NCBI GenBank assembly: GCA_013425455.1
Contig: JACCLI010000023.1
Coordinates: forward strand, 1 to 32,027
Reading direction: 5' to 3'
DNA from: Microcaldota archaeon
Lineage (GTDB): Archaea > Micrarchaeota > Micrarchaeia > Anstonellales > Bilamarchaeaceae
Length of the DNA: 32,027 nt
Numbering within the stretch: the first letter of the stretch is position 1; each line of letters begins with the position of its first letter. Both the position numbers and the translations under genes were made by a program. Of the stretch, positions 21,415 through 29,180 are shown one piece after another. A model generated the notes under the pieces. It was given only the letters and a program-made list of their open reading frames with translations. It searched no databases and was not told where the DNA came from.

Positions 21415-23112
21415 ATGGGGGAAGAGAGGAAGGACTCGGTCCTTTGGGGCAAGGGATTCCAGAGCTGGAGATACTCTTACGAAACCCTGCGGAATTCCAT
21501 AAAGGCCATAAAGAACAGAACCGGGGTCAGCAGCGCAATCCTGGGCAGCACGCAGGGGGTGGAGAGGCACCCGCAGCTTGAGGAGATGAAGCTCACCATG
21601 ATGGAGATCTACATGGAGGCTGCACAGGACCCGCGAATTGGGGCTGTGAAAAGGAAGAGGGGGGAGTTCGAAGCGGCGAAGGAAGCCAATCTTAGCGAGA
21701 TAATGAGAATGTGCGAAAGCCTGTTTGACATCCTGCAGAAAACAGATGAGATAAGGGAAAGGCCCAAGGCAGATACGGGGGACCGGGTGGCTGATGTGTG
21801 GGATGATGTCGCCTATGAGGAAGGGGTGGTCACAAATCCGGAGCTTGATTATCTGGAAGGCAAGGTGGCAGAGATTTGCGCGGACCTGAAGAGATTCCTT
21901 GAAAGCAAGAGCAGCGAGGTTAGGCTTGCGGCGGCAGAGGCGCTCGCAGAGGCAAGGGATGTGCACACGCTTGTAAAGTATGCTTTTAACGAGGTTTTTG
22001 CAGAGAACAGGGCAAGGATTTTGGACAAAATACTGGTCGCGGTGAGGCTTGGCGCTGCGTTGGGCAGCGAAGAGAAATCCATGCTGCTGAAAATGACCGA
22101 GGACATGGATGGGAAGTGCGCGGAGAAGGCGTGGGCGATTGCGCTTAAGCTTTTCGGGAGGAACGAGCTGAACGATGAGCAGATTAGATATCTGATGGCG
22201 AGGCAGACAATAGAGGATGGGGAGGAGAGGGCGGATGCGGCAAAGATGGCCGGGCTGAGGCTGAAGCTCGCGTGCAGCGAAGAGAAGATGGAGCCGGTGG
22301 AGAGAGCGAGCCTTTTCGCAAGGGTGGAGGAGGCGGTCTGGCTTGGGGCGGTGCTGAGGGCCGGAGAGATTGGAATGCTCGTAGGGCTCATTGGGAAGGC
22401 GGAGGGGCAAGTGGCATGCGCGGCGTGGGGCCTCATGATGGAGCTGCTGGGGAAGGATGCGCTGGGAAAAGAGGAGATTGCGGAACTGCTTCGCGTAAGT
22501 GAAAATATTGCGGATGGGCGGGAAAGGAAAAGAATGCAGGCGAGGCTGGAGGAGAAGATGCCTGCGGAAGACAAAAAAGCGGAACCCGAAGAAAAAGCTG
22601 GGGCTGCTGCACCGCCGGTTGTGGGAGAGATAGCCATTGGGACGGAGGAAAGTGCAGGGGAGGCTCCTGCGGAAGAAGCCGGGCCCAGGGTTATTGAAAT
22701 AGATGATAATAGCGCGGATGAGGCGGAGAAACCTGCAGAGGTCAGGGTCATTGTGATGGATGATGAGGACATTCCCATCGACCCGCTGAGCCAGGCGATG
22801 GGGCAGCTGGAGCGGGGCGAGCTTGGGGATGGGCAGGTTACGGAGCTGGTTCTGCTTGCGGACGCGGTTGAAGATAAGGATGGGAGAAAGAGGGTATTTG
22901 ATAAAATATTGATGGTGCTCGGGCCCGGAAAACATTTTAGGGACGAAAGGGCTGATGGAATACTGAATGTGGAAAGGATGTCGCGAGTCTTCCTGGAGAC
23001 GGTAAGGGACGAGAGGCCGAGCGGAGTTCCGATGAGGAAGAGCCAGCCCCCAGCAGCGAACGGGAAGAGGGACAGCGTCCCTCCCGCGGAGAAGGTTTTG
23101 GCAAAGGGTTAG
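21415..23112 (+). CDS. Helical-repeat protein with acidic linker, unknown function
   Basis: 565 residues. The first 370 are helix-rich, with HEAT-like pairs such as VRLAAAEALAEARDVHTLVKY and units around DKILVAVRLGAALGSEEKSMLL and ERASLFARVEEAVWLGAVLR. An Ala/Glu/Pro-rich acidic linker spans about 385-455. A short helical part follows (LSQAMGQLERGELG, VFDKILMVLG), then a basic disordered end. The repeated DKIL-V--LG and -RVEEAVWLGAVLR stretches suggest an internal repeat. It lacks the VNG-x-x-GD tail of the cluster at 1426-13476, so any relation to it is distant. No catalytic motif is seen. Confidence 0.78.
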   Translation: MGEERKDSVLWGKGFQSWRYSYETLRNSIKAIKNRTGVSSAILGSTQGVERHPQLEEMKLTMMEIYMEAAQDPRIGAVKRKRGEFEAAKEANLSEIMRMCESLFDILQKTDEIRERPKADTGDRVADVWDDVAYEEGVVTNPELDYLEGKVAEICADLKRFLESKSSEVRLAAAEALAEARDVHTLVKYAFNEVFAENRARILDKILVAVRLGAALGSEEKSMLLKMTEDMDGKCAEKAWAIALKLFGRNELNDEQIRYLMARQTIEDGEERADAAKMAGLRLKLACSEEKMEPVERASLFARVEEAVWLGAVLRAGEIGMLVGLIGKAEGQVACAAWGLMMELLGKDALGKEEIAELLRVSENIADGRERKRMQARLEEKMPAEDKKAEPEEKAGAAAPPVVGEIAIGTEESAGEAPAEEAGPRVIEIDDNSADEAEKPAEVRVIVMDDEDIPIDPLSQAMGQLERGELGDGQVTELVLLADAVEDKDGRKRVFDKILMVLGPGKHFRDERADGILNVERMSRVFLETVRDERPSGVPMRKSQPPAANGKRDSVPPAEKVLAKG

Positions 23113-23120
23113 TTTTTTAA
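23113..23120 (+). promoter_or_regulatory. TATA-like box of the gene at 23145
   Basis: TTTTTTAA begins directly after the stop of the previous gene and is centred about 28 bases before ATG 23145, the distance seen for other leaderless promoters here. Confidence 0.5.
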
Positions 23121-23144
23121 CCGCTCCTGGAGAAAGGGCGCCCT

Positions 23145-23921
23145 ATGAAAAAGAAATCTATTCCTAAAAGTAGAAAGAAGACCGCGAAAAACACGGTGAA
23201 AAAGGAGGCGACGCCGGAGGTTGCGGCGCTTCCTGCGGAAAAGAAGGTGCCGAAGGAAATAATCGAGAGAAGAAAGAAGCTGATGAAGGACGCGGAGATT
23301 GCGCTGGGCGTCATAAACTCCTACCCGATGCTGAGGACGAGGCAGGAGGTGGAGGCTGCAGAGAAGCAGGTGATGGATTCATACGCGAGGGGCGATGCAG
23401 TCATAAGGCAGTTCATACTTTTTGTAATACACGAGCACCTCTCCAAGGCGGCGAACATGCGCGTGATGGAGAACTTCGAACTCTTCAAGAAAATGATGGG
23501 CGAGAAGGCGGAGGTGCTGGAGGTGAGGAAGAACGTTTACCGCTCCATGTTCAACTATTCCAATTCATTGGAAGGGACGGTGGAGCTGCTCCTCCTCCTC
23601 GGGGATATCGGGGATGTGGGCGCGGCAAAAGTGCTTTCGCGGCACCTCGCGTTCTACATGAGCGGGGAGCAGGGCGGCCTGCACATGCTCAGGAACGCCG
23701 CGGTGGAGGCGCTGGAGAACTGCGGCTGCACCTATGCGCTGGACGTCATTCTTGCATATGCGAAATATGCGGAGAAAAACGAACGTTTTGTGTTCGCGCT
23801 GAGGGACTGGGAGGACAAATTGCAGAAGATGAACCTTGCGGCTGCGGATATGGATGCGTATATGTCTGCGATAAACGAACTGATGATGGTGCGGAAGGAG
23901 AAAGACGTCCATTACGGGTGA
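23145..23921 (+). CDS. Helical (HEAT-like) protein with basic N-terminus
   Basis: 258 residues. The first 45 are strongly basic (KKKSIPKSRKKTAKN), which suits binding to nucleic acid or the ribosome. The remainder is helical, with a HEAT-like region near 140-200: LLLLLGDIGDVGAAKVLSRHL and NAAVEALENCGCTYALDVIL. The ending is charged. It lies 32 bases after the previous gene on the same strand, and the TATA-like box between them suggests it can be transcribed by itself. I do not recognise a family. Confidence 0.75.
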   Translation: MKKKSIPKSRKKTAKNTVKKEATPEVAALPAEKKVPKEIIERRKKLMKDAEIALGVINSYPMLRTRQEVEAAEKQVMDSYARGDAVIRQFILFVIHEHLSKAANMRVMENFELFKKMMGEKAEVLEVRKNVYRSMFNYSNSLEGTVELLLLLGDIGDVGAAKVLSRHLAFYMSGEQGGLHMLRNAAVEALENCGCTYALDVILAYAKYAEKNERFVFALRDWEDKLQKMNLAAADMDAYMSAINELMMVRKEKDVHYG

Positions 23922-23945
23922 GCTGCAGGGAACCGCGCACTGCCA

Positions 23946-24935
23946 CTACGCGGGCGGGATTTCTAAAGTGGAATCGCAGTTCGTGGTTTCGGAGAAGAAT
24001 CCCGAGATGAAGAGCTTCAGGTATCCAATGTAAGGTATTCTTCCGATAACTTTTCCCTTATATTGCGAATTTCCGGGCGGGGAGTTGCCCATCACCCTGG
24101 GATAACTGTATTCCTGGATGTCCATTACCGGGTTGTTGTCCCCTTTTGTAAGATAATAGGTGGAGTCGCCGACATGGACCTTGAAATAGAGGCGGTGGAT
24201 TATGTCGCCCGCGAGCGAGTACAAATCCCCCTGCGCCGGGCCGTAAACAATGGTGTCGTGCGTGAAGTCCGGGGAGTAACGGACCCCCTTCACCTCCACA
24301 TAGGAAAGGCACGGAGTTGTGAGGCTGTATTTGTTTTCCCTGCTTTCCCTCAGGCAATTGTCATAATGGAAAGTGAACGGACCCCGGGTCTCGTAAAAGG
24401 AGGCGGGGCTGGAAAGGAAGTTCCTGCATGCCGGGTCGGAAGGATATTGGGCACAATAGGTGTAGATGGAGCCCTTGAGGGTGACATTTGAGCCGGAGGG
24501 AGCGTGCACCGTAACGGAGCCGTTTAGCTGGGCGAATTCCTCGGGAGTAAGCTGGATTTCATATCCAATGGGTTCAGTGCCCTGCACGACAACAAGGTCG
24601 CCGCGCTCTATGTTCGGGAGCATGCTGCAGGAGACCACCGCATTGAGCGGAACCGGGGTTTTCATTATGAACATCGCGGCCAGCCAGATGATGAGTATCG
24701 CGCCGAGGGAGATTGCGACCTCCCTCAATTCGTTTTTCCAACCGTGCTTTTTCACCCCGTGCCTCACCTCCAGGGCGACTATCCCCACTATCTCCAGCAT
24801 CACAAGGACGCCGAAGATGCTGCTCTTGGTGAGGATATAGAGAACGAGAGTAACTGCGATTACGGCGAACTGGAGAACGGTGTCCGTGGCCAGGCGTTCG
24901 GTCAGTTTGGAAAAATCAGGCTCCTTCTTCTCCAT
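23946..24935 (-). CDS. Signal peptidase I, archaeal type, with a large exported insertion
   Basis: Cleaves signal peptides on the outer face of the membrane. The 329-residue product has three hydrophobic helices in the first 95 residues (about 20-37, 40-57, 74-91), then box B SCSMLP (S104 the expected nucleophile) with ERGDLVVV. A second box GDIIHRLYF follows (H247 in place of the bacterial lysine, as in the archaeal and ER enzymes), then LTKGDNNPVMD (D266, D272) and GKVIGRIPYIGYL. Between box B and the histidine lie about 125 residues, which is long, with four cysteines (161, 170, 194, 209). It is third in the csl4-rpoL operon, 13 bases after rpoL, without a strong ribosome site. Confidence 0.9.
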   Translation of the reverse strand: MEKKEPDFSKLTERLATDTVLQFAVIAVTLVLYILTKSSIFGVLVMLEIVGIVALEVRHGVKKHGWKNELREVAISLGAILIIWLAAMFIMKTPVPLNAVVSCSMLPNIERGDLVVVQGTEPIGYEIQLTPEEFAQLNGSVTVHAPSGSNVTLKGSIYTYCAQYPSDPACRNFLSSPASFYETRGPFTFHYDNCLRESRENKYSLTTPCLSYVEVKGVRYSPDFTHDTIVYGPAQGDLYSLAGDIIHRLYFKVHVGDSTYYLTKGDNNPVMDIQEYSYPRVMGNSPPGNSQYKGKVIGRIPYIGYLKLFISGFFSETTNCDSTLEIPPA

Positions 24936-24948
24936 GATGGGCCCCGGG

Positions 24949-25221
24949 CTACTTTGCCTTTCCGAGCGCTTCCCTGAACGCGGCCACTTCCCCCTTTAGC
25001 TCCTCCAGGGTTTCGGAAATGAGCGTGAGCGCCTTCCCCGAGGAAACGCGCACGTATATGCGCGGGTTGGAGATGAGCGGGTGCGCAATCCTGTAGGATG
25101 CGAACTCCACTTCCTTCTTGTCGTTGAGGCGGGTGGTGAGCAGTTCCGCGAGGGTGTATTCCCCCCCGACTATCTCGAATTCCACCTCCTTGTCCGCCGC
25201 GGTTATGATTTTCAGTTCCAA
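24949..25221 (-). CDS. rpoL: DNA-directed RNA polymerase subunit L (Rpo11)
   Basis: Small core subunit of archaeal RNA polymerase; pairs with subunit D in assembly, like Rpb11 with Rpb3. The 90-residue product contains HTL-type TLAELLTTRLN, VEFASYRIAHPLISNPRIYVRV and a C-terminal helix (ISETLEELKGEVAAF), the layout of the family. The start is TTG 25221, supported by GAGGTG six bases before it; no ATG or GTG is available. The gene lies nine bases after csl4, a common archaeal pairing. Confidence 0.93.
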   Translation of the reverse strand: MELKIITAADKEVEFEIVGGEYTLAELLTTRLNDKKEVEFASYRIAHPLISNPRIYVRVSSGKALTLISETLEELKGEVAAFREALGKAK

Positions 25222-25230
25222 ACCAACACC

Positions 25231-25812
25231 TCAGAAGTTAATCTTTCCGAAAGCACGGTAATCCGTCGCCATCTTGCGCCTTTCCCTTCCCTTGCAGGCC
25301 GGGCACACGAGGTCGCGGCCCTCCTTCACGAGCGGGGTCTTGTCCCTTGAGCAGAACGCCTTTATCACCCCGTATTCGGGGAAGGCGGTGGTGAGCATCG
25401 CGGTGTCGCCGTCTATTTCGCTTACCTTCGCGCGCACTATGTCGCCGATCTTGTAGGCGTCCCGCATGGAGCGGGTGTATTCCTTGGACGCGAATTTCAC
25501 GAGGATTTTGCCCTCGTCCACGCCCGCGAACTTTCCCTCGGGGCTCTTCTCGGGCGCGAGCACCACTATTGCAAAATTATCGAACACGTTTATGACTATC
25601 CCGTATACGACGCTGCCCCTCTCCAGCTGGAGCTTCTTCACGTGCGTCTTGAGGCCGCGCGCGCCCTCCTCCAGAATCCCCATGGTCGAGGCGTAGACCT
25701 CGTCCTTGTCAACGTAGGTGGAGGCGCTCGCCTCGTACACTTCGCCGGGCCCGACATGGTCCCCGGGGAGAAGGATTTTCTTATGGTGTTCGTGATGTTC
25801 GTGATGAGTCAT
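25231..25812 (-). CDS. csl4: Exosome complex RNA-binding protein Csl4
   Basis: Caps the archaeal exosome and brings RNA to it. The product (193 residues from ATG 25812) has a His-rich lead HHEHHEHH, an N-terminal domain (LLPGDHVGPGEVYEAS), the S1 domain (GSVVYGIVINVFDNFAIVVL, then VRAKVSEID) and a C-terminal zinc-ribbon region. That ribbon has CSRD and CPAC: one of the four expected cysteines is aspartate. A GTG three codons upstream (25821) is possible, but GAGTGGAT just before the ATG favours 25812. First gene of the operon with rpoL and signal peptidase, under a TATA box shared with the divergent gene at 25882. Confidence 0.92.
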   Translation of the reverse strand: MTHHEHHEHHKKILLPGDHVGPGEVYEASASTYVDKDEVYASTMGILEEGARGLKTHVKKLQLERGSVVYGIVINVFDNFAIVVLAPEKSPEGKFAGVDEGKILVKFASKEYTRSMRDAYKIGDIVRAKVSEIDGDTAMLTTAFPEYGVIKAFCSRDKTPLVKEGRDLVCPACKGRERRKMATDYRAFGKINF

Positions 25813-25850
25813 AATATCCACTCAATAGAGGTTAGAATTAGCTTGAGAAC

Positions 25851-25860
25851 ATTTAAAAAC
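25851..25860. promoter_or_regulatory. Shared TATA element between csl4 and the DUF373 gene
   Basis: ATTTAAAAAC is centred about 26 bases before ATG 25882 on the plus strand (leaderless distance). On the minus strand, TTTTTAAAT is about 43 bases from ATG 25812, which leaves a leader of about 17 bases containing GAGTGGAT. Its TTTAAA core is self-complementary and is the only clear TATA box in the gap, so one element may serve both directions. Confidence 0.55.
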
Positions 25861-25881
25861 AATAGGGAAGAGAAAAGACCG

Positions 25882-27120
25882 ATGGTAAAGCCCATACTCG
25901 TGCTCTGCATAGACAGGGACAACGACCTCTATGAAAAGGCCAAGGTTAGCGGCCCGCTCATAGGGAGGCAGGAAAATCTCGAAGGGGCGACCAAGCTCGC
26001 GCTCGCGGACCCGGAGGACACGGATTCCAACACCATATTCTCGGCCGTAAAGATGTACGACCAGATGAAGGCGGAGAAGAAAAATGTTGAAATAGTCACG
26101 CTCACCGGCAACAAGAGGCTCGGGTACAAGGCGGACATGGAGATAAGCGGCCAGCTGAACAAGATACTCGCGGAGATACCCGCGGAGAGCTGCGTGTTCA
26201 TCTCGGACGGGGCATCAGATGAGGAGATAATGCCCATCATCCGCTCCCGCATCAAGATAGACGCCGTCAAAGTGGTGGTGATGAAGCAGGCGAAGGAGCT
26301 GGAAAAGACATACTTTGTGATTCTGGAAAAATTGAAGGACCCGTATTATGCAAGGATAATATTCGGGGTGCCCGCAATCCTTGTGCTCCTTTTCTCCGTT
26401 TCCAGCTATCTGGACTGGGGATGGAAGCCGGTCGGCGTGCTCGTCGGGCTGTACCTGCTCATAAAGGGATTCGGAATCGAGGAGAGCATATTCAGCATCG
26501 GAAGGGAGTTCCGTTTCTCGATAGAGAAAACAAGCTGGCTCGCGTACATCTCCGCATTCGCGCTCCTGCTGGTTTCCTTCTGGGCCGGGCAGGAGGCGTA
26601 TTCCGAGGCGCTTGGATTGGGATTGGACGGGGGGAAGACGGTCGCATACGTGCTAAAGTCTCTTTTGTTCCTTTTCCCGTGGGTCTTCCTGCTGATAATC
26701 GGGGGCAAGACAATAGATTCAATTACGGAGAACAAAAAGTTCATCATCACCAGGTATTCGCTTTATGCGATTGCGGTCCTGCTTACGGCGATGATTTTGA
26801 GCATCGGCGCGCAGTGGGTGCTGAACCTGGAGGAGCCCTATGTGAGCTTCGGGGACTTCCTTTTCTCTATCATAATCGGGCTGTTCATCGGATATGCGGC
26901 GATAATGATAATAGGGATGGTGAGGAGGGGCAGCATACTCGCGATGAAGCTGGATGGAAAAGATGTCATAAATGAGAACGGGAACTTCCTTGGGAAGGTC
27001 CTGGGCGTGGACGCGAAGAAGGAGCAGCTTGTCCTGCAGAACCAGCTCGGGAGGAAGTTCAACCTCGCCTTTCGGCACATATATTCAATCGAGGAGAGTG
27101 TTTTCGTGAAGAGCGTCTGA
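25882..27120 (+). CDS. DUF373 family membrane protein
   Basis: 412 residues. The N-terminal cytosolic domain (about 1-155) has ILVLCIDRDNDLYEKA, then GPLIGRQEN, LALADPEDTDSNTIFSA and FISDGASDEEIMPIIRSR, the conserved pattern of archaeal DUF373. About six transmembrane helices follow (about 160-350). The C-terminal 60 residues are soluble with beta character (DVINENGNFLGKVLGVDAKKEQLVLQN), PRC-barrel-like. The start MVKPILVLCID is set by the family and by TATA spacing; the frame is open further upstream through the csl4 region, which is shadow. Its biochemical role is not known. It ends one base from the convergent lonB gene. Confidence 0.9.
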   Translation: MVKPILVLCIDRDNDLYEKAKVSGPLIGRQENLEGATKLALADPEDTDSNTIFSAVKMYDQMKAEKKNVEIVTLTGNKRLGYKADMEISGQLNKILAEIPAESCVFISDGASDEEIMPIIRSRIKIDAVKVVVMKQAKELEKTYFVILEKLKDPYYARIIFGVPAILVLLFSVSSYLDWGWKPVGVLVGLYLLIKGFGIEESIFSIGREFRFSIEKTSWLAYISAFALLLVSFWAGQEAYSEALGLGLDGGKTVAYVLKSLLFLFPWVFLLIIGGKTIDSITENKKFIITRYSLYAIAVLLTAMILSIGAQWVLNLEEPYVSFGDFLFSIIIGLFIGYAAIMIIGMVRRGSILAMKLDGKDVINENGNFLGKVLGVDAKKEQLVLQNQLGRKFNLAFRHIYSIEESVFVKSV

Positions 27121-27121
27121 G

Positions 27122-29128
27122 CTAATGGAACTGCTTCTTTATTTCCGCCAATAGCTTCTTCTTCTCCGGGCAATCCTTCAGCACGAGGGTGAGGACGTCC
27201 AGGATGTTTTCCGCCTCGTAAATCTTCACCTTCCCCTTCAGCTCGCCCCTCAGGTAGACATCCTTCACGTTCGCCTTCGGGATGAGGACCTTGGTTATGC
27301 CCGCGTCGTATGCCGCCTCAACTTTAGCAGTTACGCCGCCGACGGGGAGCACCTCGCCCCGGACAGAGAGGGAGCCGGTCATCGCATATGAGTTGTCAAC
27401 GGGTATCCCCTCCAGGTCCGATATTACTGCTACGGCGATGGAGATGGATGCGGAATCCCCCTCCACTCCCTCATACGTCTGTAGGAACTGGATGTGGATG
27501 TCCTTTTTTGAAAGGTCCTTGTCCGTGTATTTCTTTATGATCGCGGAAACGTTCTCCACGGCCTCCTTTGCGATTACTCCCAGTTTTCCCGTGGCGATTA
27601 TTTTCCCTCCGCTCTTGGAGGAGGAAGGGGTGACCTCCGCGACAATCGGCAGGACTATTCCTGAAAAAGCGTCGCCTATGACCGCGAGCCCGTTCACCTT
27701 TCCCACGGAATGGCCCGTGGTCGGGAATATCTGGTATTCCTTCTTTTGTTCAACTATTTTCTCCACGACCTGGGATTCGATGGGCCTGGCGACCGTGCGC
27801 CCCTTGCGGATGTGCTCAACATCCACGTATTTGGCGCCCTCCTCGCTGGCGAAATCCCCTGCGGCGCGCACCAGCCCCCCGATTTCCCTGAAATTAAGCG
27901 TGAATTTCTTTCTCCTCCCGGAAAGCCTGCGTGCCTCCTCGATTACCTCCTGCACCGCCTCGAACGTGAAGGGAGGAATCCTTCCGTCCTTCTTCACCTC
28001 CTGGGCGACGAACCTCGCTATTTTTTCCTCATTGTTTTCGTCGTCGTCCATGGAGTCCTCCACATAAATCTCATATCCCTCCCCGCGTATCCTGGAGCGG
28101 AGCGCCGGATGGATGTGCTGCAGGTCGGGAAGGTTTCCCGCGGCGACGAGGACGAAGTCCGAAGGCGCCGGCTCTGTTTTTACTAGTGCGCCCGATGAGA
28201 GCTCGCTCTGCCCGGTGATCGGGTATTTCCTCTCCTGGATTGCGGTGAGGAGCTCGGCCTGCCAGTTCATCTTCAGGGATGCGATCTCATCTATGAAAAG
28301 GACACCCTTGTTCGCCTTGTGGATTGCCCCTGCCTCCACGCGGAGGTGGGCGGGCGTCCCCAGCCCCCCTGTCTGGAGCGGGTCGTGCTTCACGTCCCCC
28401 AAAAGCGCTCCCGCCCTGCTTCCGGTCGCGTCCACGAACGGGGAGGTGATGCGGCCCGAATTGTCCACAATCACGCGGAAATTGACCTTCTGCATCGAAG
28501 GCATCATCCTCCTGGAGAGGCCGGACGCGGCCGAGGAAAGCACGTAGAATATCGAAAGGCCGAAAAGGATTGCGAGCACGAGCGTCTTCTGGTCCTGGGA
28601 GATATCCAATAGGAATACCACTATTATGGCGATTATGGCCATTATCAAAAGGATGAATAGGGGGGAGATGCCCTGGTGGTCGTCCTTCTGCCTCTCCGCG
28701 GTGCGGAAGGCCTGCGCCATCCTTCTCCCGAGGGAATTTTTTAGCGCTTTCGGAAGCTGGAACGCCTTGTTTTCCCTGGTGTATTTCTCTATCAGGCCGA
28801 GTTCCTGCGGCGCGTAAAAAGGGGCGTGCTCCTTGTGCTTCATGAGGTATGAGGAATCCGGGAACGAAGGGACGACTTTTATTAGCGGCTCGGAATCGTT
28901 GTTCGGGTTCTCGAAGGCGAGCACATCCTGCAGTTCCCCGGCGGAGAGCAATTCGGCCATCCCCTGCGCGAGCATGCTTTTTCCGGTTCCTGGCGGGCCG
29001 ATGAGGAGGACGTGCCTTTTCTGCTTCGCAGCTTTTTTAACTATCTCCACCGCCTTGTCCTGGCCTATCACCTGGTCTATGAGCCTGGGAGGTACCTCTA
29101 TGTCTTCGGTCGTCTTGAATTTTTTCAT
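27122..29128 (-). CDS. lonB: Archaeal membrane-anchored Lon protease (LonB)
   Basis: ATP-dependent protease of the archaeal cytoplasmic membrane; unfolds and degrades proteins inside the cell. The 668-residue product has Walker A GPPGTGKS (44-51), two transmembrane helices inserted within the AAA+ domain (about 154-174 and 181-202), Walker B VLFIDE (276-281), and the protease domain with EGDSAS (S559) and [10 protein letters not shown] (K602), the Ser-Lys dyad. ATG 29128 has GTGATG before it, part of a perfect hairpin (29131-29146). It follows the PmbA gene by 52 bases that also carry a TATA-like box and a palindrome, so it probably has its own promoter. Confidence 0.95.
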   Translation of the reverse strand: MKKFKTTEDIEVPPRLIDQVIGQDKAVEIVKKAAKQKRHVLLIGPPGTGKSMLAQGMAELLSAGELQDVLAFENPNNDSEPLIKVVPSFPDSSYLMKHKEHAPFYAPQELGLIEKYTRENKAFQLPKALKNSLGRRMAQAFRTAERQKDDHQGISPLFILLIMAIIAIIVVFLLDISQDQKTLVLAILFGLSIFYVLSSAASGLSRRMMPSMQKVNFRVIVDNSGRITSPFVDATGSRAGALLGDVKHDPLQTGGLGTPAHLRVEAGAIHKANKGVLFIDEIASLKMNWQAELLTAIQERKYPITGQSELSSGALVKTEPAPSDFVLVAAGNLPDLQHIHPALRSRIRGEGYEIYVEDSMDDDENNEEKIARFVAQEVKKDGRIPPFTFEAVQEVIEEARRLSGRRKKFTLNFREIGGLVRAAGDFASEEGAKYVDVEHIRKGRTVARPIESQVVEKIVEQKKEYQIFPTTGHSVGKVNGLAVIGDAFSGIVLPIVAEVTPSSSKSGGKIIATGKLGVIAKEAVENVSAIIKKYTDKDLSKKDIHIQFLQTYEGVEGDSASISIAVAVISDLEGIPVDNSYAMTGSLSVRGEVLPVGGVTAKVEAAYDAGITKVLIPKANVKDVYLRGELKGKVKIYEAENILDVLTLVLKDCPEKKKLLAEIKKQFH

Positions 29129-29130
29129 CG

Positions 29131-29146
29131 CATCACTTCGGTGATG
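29131..29146 (-). promoter_or_regulatory. Hairpin over the lonB ribosome site
   Basis: On the transcript strand CATCAC-CGAA-GTGATG is a perfect six-pair stem with a four-base loop. GTGATG is also the only Shine-Dalgarno-like sequence before the lonB ATG, two bases downstream, so folding would cover the ribosome site. The predicted transcription start lies at or just inside the hairpin, so it may be incomplete in the mRNA. Confidence 0.45.
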
Positions 29147-29152
29147 TCTGAC

Positions 29153-29170
29153 AAAATTCTGCTGAATTTT
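29153..29170 (-). promoter_or_regulatory. Palindrome at the lonB TATA box
   Basis: AAAATTC-TGCT-GAATTTT is a perfect seven-base inverted repeat with a four-base centre. One arm overlaps the TATA-like GATAAAAT (29166-29173 on the minus strand). It could be a repressor site for lonB, or weak structure at the 3' end of the PmbA mRNA. Confidence 0.4.
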
Positions 29171-29180
29171 ATCATCAATC

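Noticed and set aside
21394-22935. 513-codon minus-strand open frame opposite the gene at 21415
   Set aside because: The translation is Pro/Leu/Arg-rich shadow sequence; the plus strand has the helical pattern and start.
24936-24948. GGGCCCCGGG palindromic string between rpoL and the signal peptidase gene
   Set aside because: Too short and without other signals; it lies where a ribosome site is expected but gives no defined function.
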